A stretch of DNA of 32,522 nucleotides from an uncultured Deferribacteraceae bacterium. Lineage in GTDB: Bacteria; Chrysiogenota; Deferribacteres; Deferribacterales; Mucispirillaceae. Positions within the stretch are counted from its first letter, which is position 1. Each line of letters starts with the position of its first letter. The DNA is taken from assembly GCA_947041165.1 (NCBI GenBank), contig CAMRCY010000026.1:1-32522 (forward strand), in the 5' to 3' direction. The position numbers and the translations under genes were made by a program. The notes under the pieces are model-generated. The model saw nothing but the letters and a program-made list of their open reading frames with translations. It was not told the origin of the DNA and did not search any database. This document shows positions 10,402 through 19,379 of this stretch, in pieces.

Positions 10402-11130
10402 TTGATAGTAATTCCAGCGATAGATATTTTAGACAACAAAGTTGTAAGGTTAAAACAAGGGATAATGGAAGATGCTACAAACTACGATCTTGATATAATT
10501 ACTCTTGCTAAGAAATATGAAGATATAGGCGTGAAAAGATTGCACATCGTCGACTTGAACGCTGCCAAAGGTGAATTTACTACTAACGCAAAAAGTATCG
10601 AAAATATCGTTAAATCTGTCAACATAGATTTAGAACTTGGTGGTGGTATTCGTGAACTTAAAATCGCTACTCATCTTGACAATCTAGGTATTAAATATTT
10701 TATTATCGGAACACTCGCTGTTAAAAATATCGACGCTACTAAAGAGATCATAAACCACTTTCCTAACAGAGTTATTTTAGGACTTGATGCTAAAGGTGAA
10801 AATATCGCAACCGATGGCTGGTACGCTAAATCAGAACTTACATTAAATGATATGGTTGATATCTATAAAGAACTACCTGTTGAATCAATAATCTACACAG
10901 ATATTTTAAAAGACGGAATGCTTGAAGGATTGAACCTTAAATTAACTGACGCACTTGCAAAATATTCTCCATTTAAAGTTATAGCGTCAGGTGGATTATC
11001 ATCAAGTGATGACATAGAGAAACTTAAAAACCTTAACAACAAAAATATCTTCGGTGTGGTTGTTGGTAAAGCTATTTATGAAGGTAAAATCAGTTTTGAA
11101 AATTTAGCAAAATATATTTCTCATGATTAA
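10402..11130 (+). CDS. hisA: ProFAR isomerase HisA
   Basis: The (beta/alpha)8-barrel enzyme that performs the Amadori rearrangement of ProFAR to PRFAR, the fourth step of histidine synthesis. The catalytic aspartates are Asp8 (IPAIDIL) and Asp129 (VILGLDAKG). The phosphate-binding loops are ELGGGIRE near 78-85 and VIASGGLSS near 193. Length is 242. It starts with TTG at 10402, six bases after AGGAG. The TTG codon is confirmed by the conserved MIVIPAIDI beginning. The stop codon overlaps a copied pgpA start (ATGATTAA at 11123-11130). Confidence 0.96.
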   Translation: MIVIPAIDILDNKVVRLKQGIMEDATNYDLDIITLAKKYEDIGVKRLHIVDLNAAKGEFTTNAKSIENIVKSVNIDLELGGGIRELKIATHLDNLGIKYFIIGTLAVKNIDATKEIINHFPNRVILGLDAKGENIATDGWYAKSELTLNDMVDIYKELPVESIIYTDILKDGMLEGLNLKLTDALAKYSPFKVIASGGLSSSDDIEKLKNLNNKNIFGVVVGKAIYEGKISFENLAKYISHD

Positions 11131-11296
11131 AACAGATAACTTTTTTATAACAATAATTTCAACAGGTAAATATATTAACAATGATTAAAACACACAATTT
11201 TCTTATCACAATAATTTCAATAGGTAAATATATTAACAATGATTAAAACACATAACTTTCTTATCATAATAATTTCAACAGGTAAATAAATTAACA
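11123..11296 (+). repeat. Three extra 58-bp copies of the pgpA start region
   Basis: ATG triplets at 11123, 11181, 11239 and 11297 (the real pgpA start) are spaced exactly 58 bases apart. Each begins a copy of the first ~14 pgpA codons (MIKTHNFLI-like). The three copied starts open short frames: 11123-11188 (21 residues), 11181-11246 (21 residues) and 11239-11289 (16 residues). The first two overlap the next start by eight bases through ATGATTAA. The same ATGATTAA forms the hisA stop, so pgpA probably once overlapped hisA directly and was pushed away by the duplications. Because 58 is not a multiple of three, each copy is in a different frame. Confidence 0.9.
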
Positions 11297-11770
11297 ATGA
11301 TTAAAATACATAACTTTCTTATCACAATAATTTCAACAGGGTTTTATATCGGCAAGATGCCTTTTATGCCTGGAACGTTCGGATCTCTCATCGCTATTCC
11401 TCTTGGGTATCTTTTCACTTTTATACCATCATTAAAAGTTAAAATAACGGTTGTGGTTTTATCTATATTGATCGGTATATACGCATCAGACAGATATGCA
11501 AAATTGATCGGTAAAGATGATCCAGGAGAGATCGTTGTGGATGAATATTTAGCTCTTTTAATATTTTATATTATTTTTCCGTTTAAACCTTTATACATTA
11601 TCGCAGGGTTTATTCTTTTTAGAATTTACGATATATTTAAACCGTTTCCTATAAAACATTTTGAGGCATTACACGGTGGTGTCGGAATAATGTTAGATGA
11701 TATTATTGCTGTTGTTTATGCGATTATAACATTTTTGATTATTAAAAAATTGTACGAGGTATTTATATGA
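11297..11770 (+). CDS. pgpA: Phosphatidylglycerophosphatase A family protein
   Basis: Dephosphorylates phosphatidylglycerol phosphate to phosphatidylglycerol in the inner membrane. The family motif GKMPFMPGTFGS lies at about 19-30, DDPGEIVVDE at about 74-83, and the C-terminal HGGVGIMLDDIIA completes the active site. Hydrophobic segments around 33-60, 84-110 and 128-150 fit the small multi-helix membrane enzyme. Length (157) is typical. The start at 11297 is the last of four repeated starts and the only one that leads into the full frame. The upstream AGG is 14 bases away and weak. It overlaps cinA by four bases (ATGA). Confidence 0.92.
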   Translation: MIKIHNFLITIISTGFYIGKMPFMPGTFGSLIAIPLGYLFTFIPSLKVKITVVVLSILIGIYASDRYAKLIGKDDPGEIVVDEYLALLIFYIIFPFKPLYIIAGFILFRIYDIFKPFPIKHFEALHGGVGIMLDDIIAVVYAIITFLIIKKLYEVFI

Positions 11771-12987
11771 AACAAATAAAATGTGCAATTGTAGCTATCG
11801 GTTCTGAACTATTAGAGGGATCGGTGCTTGATACCAACTCTAACTATCTAGGTGCAAACCTCTCTAAAAATGGTTTCACTGTAACTGATGTTAGAATGGT
11901 TATTGATGATAAAGACAGAATTCTTAATACCTTTAAGGAACTATTTACTACCCACGATATCATCGTTACAACAGGTGGACTTGGACCAACATTTGATGAT
12001 CTAACAGCAGAGATTTTTGCAATAGCAACAGAGAGAGAGCTTAAACAAAATCCTGTTGCATATAAACATATGGCTGACAGATTAAATCAATTAGGTGTAA
12101 CAATAGGTGACGGACATCTTAGACAAGTTGAACTACCAGTTGGTTGCGATCTGTTTGATAACAATTTTGGCACAGCGTTAGGGTTCGGCACAGAGTATAA
12201 AGGAACATACATCGTATCACTTCCTGGTGTCCCTTTTGAAATGAAATACATATTTGAAAATCATCTCATACAATTTTTAATTGATAGATTTAAACCTGAA
12301 AAAATATTCTTCAAAGATCTAATATTTGCATCTCTTCCTGAATCTATTATAGATGAAGATATTAGAAAATTTGAACTTATAAACACTACCATAATTTTAA
12401 ACGCTGGTAAGGCTCAATTAAAGGTTAAACTACGTGGAAAAGATTTAGAAGAGATTGATAAATACACTAAAATATTAGTGAATAAATATCCTAAAAACTT
12501 TCTAGGATACGACACCGATTCTATCGCTCAACTTTTAGTTGATATGTGTAGAGAGAAAAAATGCACGATCGGTTTTGCAGAAAGTTGCACAGGTGGAATG
12601 GCTTCACAAATGATAACCGATATCCCTGGGACATCTGAAATTTTCATAGGCTCGATTATATCGTATAGCAACAAAGTTAAAATCAATCAGTTAAAAGTTG
12701 ATGCTAATATAATAGATACACACGGTGCTGTAAGTTCAAAATGTGCTGAAGCTATGGCTAAAGGTGCAAGAGAGGTTTTAGGTGTTGATTACTCAATCGC
12801 TATTACAGGGATTGCAGGACCAACTGGTGGCACTGATGAAAAACCTGTTGGACTAGTTTATATCGCAATCTCGTCTAATAAAAACACTGTGGTGTTTGAA
12901 GAAAGATTGAAAGGTGATAGAGAGTCGATCAGAATACGATCAACAAATATTGCACTCTTTAAACTTCTAGAAATAATCAAAGGTTGA
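11767..12987 (+). CDS. cinA: CinA family protein (NMN amidohydrolase / ADP-ribose pyrophosphatase)
   Basis: Two domains are visible. The N-terminal MoaB-like (COG1058) domain has IGSELLEGSVLDTNSNYL near 12-29 and TTGGLGPTFDD near 69-79. The C-terminal CinA/PncC domain has FAESCTGGMASQMITDIPG near 270-288 and GIAGPTGGTDEKPVG near 350-364. Known relatives hydrolyse ADP-ribose (N-terminal) and deamidate nicotinamide mononucleotide (C-terminal) in pyridine nucleotide recycling. Length (406) is full. The start overlaps the pgpA stop by four bases, so translation is probably coupled. It is the last gene of the operon, with 208 bases before ribF. Confidence 0.94.
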   Translation: MKQIKCAIVAIGSELLEGSVLDTNSNYLGANLSKNGFTVTDVRMVIDDKDRILNTFKELFTTHDIIVTTGGLGPTFDDLTAEIFAIATERELKQNPVAYKHMADRLNQLGVTIGDGHLRQVELPVGCDLFDNNFGTALGFGTEYKGTYIVSLPGVPFEMKYIFENHLIQFLIDRFKPEKIFFKDLIFASLPESIIDEDIRKFELINTTIILNAGKAQLKVKLRGKDLEEIDKYTKILVNKYPKNFLGYDTDSIAQLLVDMCREKKCTIGFAESCTGGMASQMITDIPGTSEIFIGSIISYSNKVKINQLKVDANIIDTHGAVSSKCAEAMAKGAREVLGVDYSIAITGIAGPTGGTDEKPVGLVYIAISSNKNTVVFEERLKGDRESIRIRSTNIALFKLLEIIKG

Positions 12988-13195
12988 TAAAGTCCTGCTT
13001 AAAATCTAAACGACTATAAAACTTATGTATATTAATGGATAATAATTAAATATCAATAACTATAAAACTTGTGAGAATTGAAATATTTAATTAAAATATT
13101 AACAGCATAAAAAAATATATTAGTTTTAAAAAGTTTAGTGTACAATATGGAAAGTGTACAGATTTCAATAGATAATAAAAAGGTAGTTTCGTTAA

Positions 13196-14122
13196 ATGAA
13201 GATAATTAAAAACTTGTCAGACTTTTTAGATGAAAATGTTAAAATTGCAACGACTATAGGCAACTTTGATGGACTACATATCGGGCATAGAAAATTAATT
13301 GAAAAACTTAAACTAGAAGCTAAAAGCTGTAACCTTAAAACAGCTGTAGTTACATTCTTTCCTCATCCTCAAAAATTCTTCAAAAAGAAAGTTGAACTCA
13401 TTAATACTTATGATCAAAAAATAGAAATATTTAGAGAGTTAGGATTAGATTATTATATAGAAATTCCGTTCGATGAAACAATATCTGAACTTACACCCAA
13501 TGAGTTTTTAAACACAATCTTAGTCGATAAACTAGATGTAAAAATGATCGTTGTTGGATCAAATTATAAATTTGGTTTCAAGCAAAAAGGTGATGCTGAT
13601 CTGCTTGAAAAGTTTGCAAAAAATAATGATATCAAAACTTTCTTTCTTGAAAGTATTAAAGATGAAAATGATATCGTAATATCAAGCTCTCGCTGTAGAC
13701 AACTTTTATATTGTGGAAATGTTGAAAGAGTGAAGCAGTTTCTTGAACGTCCGTTCTCTGTGAAAGGAGTTGTTGTGACTGGCGATGAAAAAGGTAGAGA
13801 GTATGGATTTCCAACTGCCAATATCGAAACAACTAGCGAGATTTTGCCAGGTAAAGGTGTCTATACTACAGAGATAATTATAGATAAAAAAACCTATAAA
13901 GCTATAACATATGTTGGCACAAGACCAACCATTGATGACGATCAGGGTCTTAGGAAAATTGAAACATATATCTTCGATTTCTCAGAATATATTTACGATA
14001 AAATATTAACAATTAACTTTTGTACATTTGTAAGAGCTGAAAGAAAATTTAGCTCGCTTGATAAACTTATCGCACAAATGAAATTAGACTCATCACTCGC
14101 AAAAAAAATCAATGACGATTAG
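13196..14122 (+). CDS. ribF: Bifunctional riboflavin kinase / FAD synthetase
   Basis: Makes FMN and then FAD from riboflavin. The N-terminal nucleotidyltransferase domain has GNFDGLHIGH at 22-31 and the downstream SSSRCRQLL (ISSSxxR-type) motif near 163-171. The C-terminal flavokinase domain begins near 185 and has GREYGFPTANI near 201-211 and the catalytic region around KIETYIFDF. Length (308) is normal. AGGTAG lies upstream of the ATG. A possible -10 box TACAAT at 13141-13146 has no good -35, and no FMN riboswitch is recognisable. Confidence 0.96.
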   Translation: MKIIKNLSDFLDENVKIATTIGNFDGLHIGHRKLIEKLKLEAKSCNLKTAVVTFFPHPQKFFKKKVELINTYDQKIEIFRELGLDYYIEIPFDETISELTPNEFLNTILVDKLDVKMIVVGSNYKFGFKQKGDADLLEKFAKNNDIKTFFLESIKDENDIVISSSRCRQLLYCGNVERVKQFLERPFSVKGVVVTGDEKGREYGFPTANIETTSEILPGKGVYTTEIIIDKKTYKAITYVGTRPTIDDDQGLRKIETYIFDFSEYIYDKILTINFCTFVRAERKFSSLDKLIAQMKLDSSLAKKINDD

Positions 14123-14262
14123 AAATAAAAACAAACTACATATTAAAAATATTTTGCACTTTAATCTGCACTCAATATAATTTCTAATTAACAAAATAAC
14201 TAAACTTTAAACTTTACTAAAATAATCTAATATATAATTTATCAAACTGTGGAATAGATCAG

Positions 14263-14751
14263 TTAGCTTATCTCTATCTCACGTTTTAAATCAGGATTAT
14301 GTATATCCATCATTTTTGCTTCTTCAATATTCTTTAAAATAACTTTATCAAAACCATCTACAATCACCTTTGATATATCTACTTTAATTGTTTTAAGATA
14401 CATTCTATTTACAAGTGTAACCGCTCTATCTGTCACGCTCTGAACCTCTAATCCATCATAAGGCATTATGTTGCACGCAAGAACATTTGTGATATAAAGA
14501 TGTGATTTGCCGTAATATAAAAATTTTATATACTGATCAGGAATTTCAAAACCACTCTCCCTATCACAACTATATCCACTATAATCATCGATAAATAAAC
14601 GTCGTCTTTTAGTTATAAAATAAATATTTATTAACCCTAAAACTGGAAGAAGAATTAACATAGGATATTTATACGCTCCTATCCCTATAAGAATAACTAA
14701 TGACGCAATACTAAGCATTGCATAGTAACTAAAATCAACTTTCTTTATCAT
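14263..14751 (-). CDS. Small membrane protein of unknown function
   Basis: I do not recognise this 162-residue protein. Two adjacent hydrophobic segments (about 9-26 and 28-46) form a membrane hairpin. They are followed by a basic KRRR patch that should stay in the cytoplasm, then about 110 soluble residues rich in beta-strand-like stretches (HLYITNVLA, AVTLVNRMYL, VDISKVIVDGFDKVIL). The layout (hairpin plus small soluble domain) recalls PH-like membrane proteins, but I see no diagnostic motif. The start is supported by GGGG seven bases upstream of the ATG. It is a single gene, convergent with ribF and divergent from rimO. Confidence 0.75.
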   Translation of the reverse strand: MIKKVDFSYYAMLSIASLVILIGIGAYKYPMLILLPVLGLINIYFITKRRRLFIDDYSGYSCDRESGFEIPDQYIKFLYYGKSHLYITNVLACNIMPYDGLEVQSVTDRAVTLVNRMYLKTIKVDISKVIVDGFDKVILKNIEEAKMMDIHNPDLKREIEIS

Positions 14752-14899
14752 CTGTTTTCCCCTTTAAAAAATCGTTGGACTTTATTTATATTAAAATAAA
14801 ACTCTTTATCTTGCAACAGTTTACAGTTTTATATACTTATTTGTATTTACATTATAAGATTTTTTATCTACCTTATAGTAATCTTATTTATACCATTAA

Positions 14900-14905
14900 T
14901 ATAAT
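14900..14905 (+). promoter_or_regulatory. Possible -10 box upstream of rimO
   Basis: A perfect TATAAT lies 33 bases before the rimO ATG. No convincing -35 box is found 16-18 bases upstream, so the call rests on the -10 alone. Confidence 0.35.
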
Positions 14906-14937
14906 GTAGATGAAATTAATCAAAATTGTGAGAGTTT

Positions 14938-16233
14938 ATGAAAGTTACATATATAAGTTTAGGTTGTGCAAAAAACCAAGTAGATTTTGAAAATTTAATA
15001 GGTGAGCTATCATCTAACGGATGTGAGATTGAAGATGATCTAACTCTGTCTGACGCTATAGTTATAAACACATGTGGGTTTATAGAATCAGCTGTTAAAG
15101 AGGCTATTGACACTATAATGGACGTTGCTAGCAAAAAGAAACCTGATGCGAAATTAGTTGTCGCTGGGTGTATGGTTGAAAGGTATAAAGATGATATCAA
15201 AACAGAACTGCCTGAGATAGATTTTTTCACAGGTGTGTATACATTATCAGATATCACAGATTATCTAATAGCTGATAGAGATAAAAATAGAGTAGATATA
15301 AATGATATTGAACGTCGTGTTATCACAAATTATTCATATTATGCTTATCTGAAAATTTCTGATGGGTGCGATAATAAGTGTTCGTTCTGCACTATTCCTA
15401 AAATTAGAGGCGAATTGAAATCTAAACCGATTGAAGATCTTGTGAATGAAACGAGAGTGTTAATATCTAAAGGTGTTAAAGAGATTATTATTATAAGTCA
15501 AGACACAACAGATTATCATTATGATATTGATAAAAATAAACGACTAATAGAACTGCTTGACAGATTAACGACTGAATTTAAAGATACATACTTTAGATTG
15601 TTATATATGAATCCTGATGGCGTAACAGCTGAACTTATACAATTTATTAAATCTAAAGAGAATATAATAAATTACTTCGATATACCTATTCAACATATTA
15701 ATGATAGAATATTAAAGGTTATGAAAAGGAAATCTAATCAGAAAATAATTAGAACCGTTATATCAAATATTAAAAAATATATTCCAGATGCTTTTATTAG
15801 ATCAACTTTTATCGTAGGATTTCCATCAGAAACAGATGAAGAGTTTAATGATTTGAAAGATTTTATTGAAGAAGGTAATATAGATTTTGCAGGTTTCTTT
15901 GAATATTCTGATGAAGATATCGCTGCGTCATATAAATATGATGATAAAATAGATAAACGTGTAGCTAAAAAACGAAGAGCAGTTTTAGAGAAAGCACAGA
16001 AAAAATGTACATCAAAAAGACTTAGAGGTTTAAAATCTACAATTTTTGATGCATATATAGAAACTGTGTCTGATCAATCTGATTATATCTTAGAAGGTAG
16101 AGCGTTATTTCAAACACCTGTTGTTGATGGAAAACTTTTCACATTGGACGGAGTAGCAGATAAAGGGTATGGACCTTATAAAGTTAAGTTAAAAAGAGTT
16201 ATATATCCTGACCTCTATGTGGAAATATTGTAG
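14938..16233 (+). CDS. rimO: Ribosomal protein uS12 methylthiotransferase RimO
   Basis: A radical-SAM enzyme that adds a methylthio group to the conserved aspartate of ribosomal protein S12. The N-terminal cluster cysteines are Cys10 (SLGCAKNQVD), Cys46 (NTCGF) and Cys78 (AGCMV). The radical-SAM cluster is Cys144, Cys148 and Cys151 (SDGCDNKCSFC). The C-terminal ~65 residues form a TRAM domain. The IRGEL and SLGCAKN sequences fit RimO rather than MiaB. Length is 431. The ATG has GAGAG upstream. It leads a tight run with bamD and serS, with gaps of about 32 bases. Confidence 0.95.
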   Translation: MKVTYISLGCAKNQVDFENLIGELSSNGCEIEDDLTLSDAIVINTCGFIESAVKEAIDTIMDVASKKKPDAKLVVAGCMVERYKDDIKTELPEIDFFTGVYTLSDITDYLIADRDKNRVDINDIERRVITNYSYYAYLKISDGCDNKCSFCTIPKIRGELKSKPIEDLVNETRVLISKGVKEIIIISQDTTDYHYDIDKNKRLIELLDRLTTEFKDTYFRLLYMNPDGVTAELIQFIKSKENIINYFDIPIQHINDRILKVMKRKSNQKIIRTVISNIKKYIPDAFIRSTFIVGFPSETDEEFNDLKDFIEEGNIDFAGFFEYSDEDIAASYKYDDKIDKRVAKKRRAVLEKAQKKCTSKRLRGLKSTIFDAYIETVSDQSDYILEGRALFQTPVVDGKLFTLDGVADKGYGPYKVKLKRVIYPDLYVEIL

Positions 16234-16268
16234 TTGATATATTAATGATTAGGTGGTAAAGTATCGTG

Positions 16269-17201
16269 ATGAATTTATCTTATATGAGAGTTTTACTATC
16301 TCTTCTACTAACATTTATATTAATAGCTTGTGGCAAACCTATCGAACCTGATAGAGATTTAGCATATTACAAGCAGTTAGGTGATGAATACTATGCGTCA
16401 AAAGATTATGACGTAGCGTTAGAAGCTTATCAAAATGCGTTGGCTAGAGCAGAAAATCCTATCCTTGCATCTGAAGTTCAATTAGCAATTGCTAACACAT
16501 ATTTTGCTGATAAAGATTATATTTTAGCGATAGGTGTGTATGAAACTTATGTTGAACTATACCCAACATCACCTAAATTAACTGAAGCATATCTTAATCT
16601 TGGACTTGCACATAATAAAATTAAAGAGTCGCCTAGTAGAGATTTAGTCGATGCTGAAAGTGCATTAATATATTTTGAAAAAGTGAAAAGACTTAACCCT
16701 TCATTATATCAAACTAATAATCTATCTGATATAAGTCGTGAATTAACAAACGATCTAGCATTGAAAAATTATAAAATCGCAAGATATTACACTCGTATTT
16801 TAAAATATCCGCAAGCGATATTAAGATACAAATATCTGCTTACAAATTATAGCAATACAGAAATTGCACCACTTTCTTTCTATCGATTAATAGTGTTACT
16901 GTTAAAAGCTGATAGCTATACAGAAGCTGAAGGATATATTAGAAATATGTCTTTACTTTATAAAGATACGAAAGATTATCAAAAAGCTGTTAAAAAATAC
17001 GATAAATATATTGTTAAAAAAGAGAAAAAAGAGCTTAAAGAATTTGAAAAAATTGCAGAAATTAAAGACGTTGAAGCAGTTGAAATAATTGAAGAAACTA
17101 AAACAGTTGAAGAAATTGATAAAGTTGACGTAGTTGAAGAAGTGAAAGAAATTGATGAAACTAAAAAGCTTGAAAATCTTGAAAACAAAGGAGAAAATTA
17201 G
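16269..17201 (+). CDS. bamD: BamD-like outer-membrane assembly lipoprotein
   Basis: A lipoprotein with a signal peptide and lipobox LIAC; the acylated cysteine is residue 21 from the ATG at 16269. A GTG at 16266 would add one residue. Residues 30-220 hold TPR-like helix pairs (YKQLGDEYYASKDYDVALEAY, then VQLAIANTYFADKDYILAIGVYETYVELYP). This matches the BamD/YfiO layout, in which TPRs bind BamA during beta-barrel assembly. The last ~70 residues are strongly charged and rich in Lys and Glu, probably coiled, which is longer than typical BamD. AGGTGG precedes the start. It lies between rimO and serS. Another TPR lipoprotein is possible. Confidence 0.82.
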   Translation: MNLSYMRVLLSLLLTFILIACGKPIEPDRDLAYYKQLGDEYYASKDYDVALEAYQNALARAENPILASEVQLAIANTYFADKDYILAIGVYETYVELYPTSPKLTEAYLNLGLAHNKIKESPSRDLVDAESALIYFEKVKRLNPSLYQTNNLSDISRELTNDLALKNYKIARYYTRILKYPQAILRYKYLLTNYSNTEIAPLSFYRLIVLLLKADSYTEAEGYIRNMSLLYKDTKDYQKAVKKYDKYIVKKEKKELKEFEKIAEIKDVEAVEIIEETKTVEEIDKVDVVEEVKEIDETKKLENLENKGEN

Positions 17202-17220
17202 ATCATAAAAATAATGATCT
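17200..17220 (+). other. Small hairpin between bamD and serS
   Basis: AGATCAT and ATGATCT form a perfect seven-base-pair stem around the loop AAAAATA, directly after the bamD stop and before the serS ribosome binding site (AAAGG). It has no T run, so it is not a normal terminator. It could mark an RNA processing point or be chance. Confidence 0.35.
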
Positions 17221-17233
17221 AAAAGGATTACTT

Positions 17234-18508
17234 ATGTTGGATATAAAATTAATCATATCAGATGTTGAAAATGTGAAATCAAAATGTATTGCAAGAGGGT
17301 TGAATATAGATTTCGACGCCTTAATCAAGCTTGATGCAGATAGAAGAAAATTAACTACTGAAATAGAAGTTCTACAAAACAAAAGAAATGAACTATCAAA
17401 AGAAGTTGGTAGATTAAAACAAAGTGGCAATGATACAACTTTAATTCAAGAAGAAGTTAAAAAAATATCAGAAAATTTCGCAGTTTTAGAAAAAAGTTTA
17501 AAAAACATACAACAAGATCTTGATACACAACTTCATGTTATACCTAATCTTGTTGACGACACTGTGCCTATCGGTAAAGATGAAAATGATAACACATTAG
17601 TTCGTACATGGGGCACACCGAAAAAATTTGATTTTAATGTCAAGTCGCATGCAGATATAGGTACTGATCTTAAAATGGTAGATTTTGAAAGAGGTGTTAA
17701 AACTTCTGGATCAAGATTTGCAGTTCTAACTGGCATGGGTGCAAAACTTGAAAGAGCATTAATATCTTTCATGCTTGATACTCATATAACTGACGGACGT
17801 GATGAAGTTATGACGCCGTTTCTTGTTAATTCTAAATCTATGTTTAACACAGGGCAGTTACCAAAATTTTCTGAAGAAGCGTTCACTTGCGAAAAAGATG
17901 ATCTATTCTTAATTCCAACATCTGAGGTTTCAGTTACGAACCTATACTCTAATGAAGTTATACCAACAGCGACATTACCGATCAAACACGTTGCATATTC
18001 TGCTTGCTTTAGACGTGAGGCTGGATCATACGGTAAAGATGTTAAAGGATTAATCAGACTACATCAATTTAATAAAGTTGAACTTGTTACAATTTGTAAA
18101 AAAGAAGATTCAGAAGTTGAGTTAGAAAATATATTAACATCAGCTGAAAAAATATTACAACTATTAGAAATTCCATATAGAACGATGCTTCTGTCATCAG
18201 GTGATATAGGATTTACATCATCTAAAACATATGATATCGAAGTTTGGTTACCTAGTGAAAATTGTTATAGAGAGATTTCATCATGTTCTAACTGTAAAGA
18301 TTTTCAAGCAAGAAGAGGATCAATTAGATATAAAGATGAAAACGGTAAAATGCAGTTCGCTCATACATTAAACGGTTCAGGATTAGCAGTTGGAAGAACA
18401 TTAGTTGCTATTTTAGAGAACTATCAGAACGCTGATGGATCTGTGACTATTCCTAAAATTTTGCGTCCATATTTTAATAATATGGAAAAAATAGAAGTGT
18501 CAAAATAA
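17234..18508 (+). CDS. serS: Seryl-tRNA synthetase
   Basis: Charges tRNA-Ser with serine. The N-terminal ~100 residues form the long coiled-coil arm that grips the tRNA variable arm. The class II core has TSEVSVTN (229-236, the serine-binding TxE), motif 2 FRREAGSYG (259-267) and motif 3 GSGLAVGRTLVAILENYQ near 380. Length (424) is normal. AAGGAT precedes the ATG. The stop codon overlaps the start of the next gene (TAATG), so the two are translationally coupled. No T-box is seen upstream. Confidence 0.97.
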   Translation: MLDIKLIISDVENVKSKCIARGLNIDFDALIKLDADRRKLTTEIEVLQNKRNELSKEVGRLKQSGNDTTLIQEEVKKISENFAVLEKSLKNIQQDLDTQLHVIPNLVDDTVPIGKDENDNTLVRTWGTPKKFDFNVKSHADIGTDLKMVDFERGVKTSGSRFAVLTGMGAKLERALISFMLDTHITDGRDEVMTPFLVNSKSMFNTGQLPKFSEEAFTCEKDDLFLIPTSEVSVTNLYSNEVIPTATLPIKHVAYSACFRREAGSYGKDVKGLIRLHQFNKVELVTICKKEDSEVELENILTSAEKILQLLEIPYRTMLLSSGDIGFTSSKTYDIEVWLPSENCYREISSCSNCKDFQARRGSIRYKDENGKMQFAHTLNGSGLAVGRTLVAILENYQNADGSVTIPKILRPYFNNMEKIEVSK

Positions 18509-19188
18509 TGCCTACACTATACGTTGCCTCAATTCCCATCACTGGTAATTACAAAGAAACATCTAAAGAAGTTATGGAAAAAATAAAAGAATCAGACTTC
18601 GTGATAGGTGAAGAGAGAAGAAATGTTTTAACTCTTCTAGCCGCATCTGATGCTAGAGAGAAAGAGTATTATTTGTTAAACGAACACTCAAAAGATGATG
18701 ATAGATTAGAGCTTTTACAACATCTGTTCAATTGCAGTACTGTTACTTTATTTTCTGATAATGGTACGCCTTGTTTATCTGATCCTGATTTTGAGTTCGT
18801 TAGGTTGTGTCGAGATAATAGTGTTGAAGTTAAATCAATAGGTGCAACTTCATCAATCACAGCAGCTATTTCTATATCAGGACTTGATTGTACTAAATTT
18901 AATTTCCTTTCATTTCCTCCTATAAAAAAAGATGAAAGAAAAAGGTTTTTTCATAACATAATAACTAGAGGCGTTGAAGAAACTAGTATATTTATGGAGC
19001 GTCCATACGCTTTGCAAAAAGTGTTAGAAGAGTTAGTTGATTTAAAATCTAAAATATTTTTAGGTGTAAATTTAGCGATGGAGAATGAATTCTCTATATA
19101 TGAAACTGCGAAAGAAATACTTAAAAAACCTAAAATACCAAAATCACCTTTCATTATTATCATACCTAAAATAAGTGAAGCATTTTAA
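18508..19188 (+). CDS. RsmI-like SAM-dependent methyltransferase
   Basis: A 226-residue member of the tetrapyrrole-methylase fold, related to RsmI (16S rRNA C1402 2'-O-methyltransferase). Visible family features are the N-terminal LYVASIPITGN (RsmI usually has VATPIGN), SDNGTPCLSDPD near 87-98 (RsmI: SDAGTPxxSDPG), and KSIGATSSITAAISISGL near 112-129 (RsmI: PGxSAxxxAL). The departures and the missing C-terminal extension of RsmI make it a shorter paralogue, so the substrate is uncertain. It overlaps the serS stop by one base and is the last gene of the rimO run. Confidence 0.8.
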   Translation: MPTLYVASIPITGNYKETSKEVMEKIKESDFVIGEERRNVLTLLAASDAREKEYYLLNEHSKDDDRLELLQHLFNCSTVTLFSDNGTPCLSDPDFEFVRLCRDNSVEVKSIGATSSITAAISISGLDCTKFNFLSFPPIKKDERKRFFHNIITRGVEETSIFMERPYALQKVLEELVDLKSKIFLGVNLAMENEFSIYETAKEILKKPKIPKSPFIIIIPKISEAF

Positions 19189-19320
19189 AATGTTTAACAA
19201 TTAGGTGCTACTGTAACATATCAAACAATAAACAGATAAAAACTTTTATAGAGAAACATTGTCTATAAATATATTAGGATAAACTAAATTAGATGTTTTA
19301 GCAGTATATTGTTGCGTAAT

Positions 19321-19326
19321 TATAAT
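19321..19326 (+). promoter_or_regulatory. Possible -10 box upstream of the first ketoacyl synthase gene
   Basis: A perfect TATAAT lies about 54 bases before the predicted start at 19380. The -35 region 17 bases upstream (TTTAGC-like) is poor, so this is only a candidate. It does argue that the gene is transcribed despite its unusual start codon. Confidence 0.35.
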
Positions 19327-19379
19327 ATCAATGATCTAATATATATTAGTAAGTCAATTATACAGAAATAAGGAGAGCG

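Noticed and set aside
13011-13075. Two ACTATAAAACTTRTG direct repeats between cinA and ribF
   Set aside because: Only about 15 bases, AT-rich and without further copies or symmetry, so chance is likely.
13020-13195. FMN riboswitch before ribF
   Set aside because: The leader lacks the conserved GC-rich FMN-aptamer segments; it is plain AT-rich sequence.
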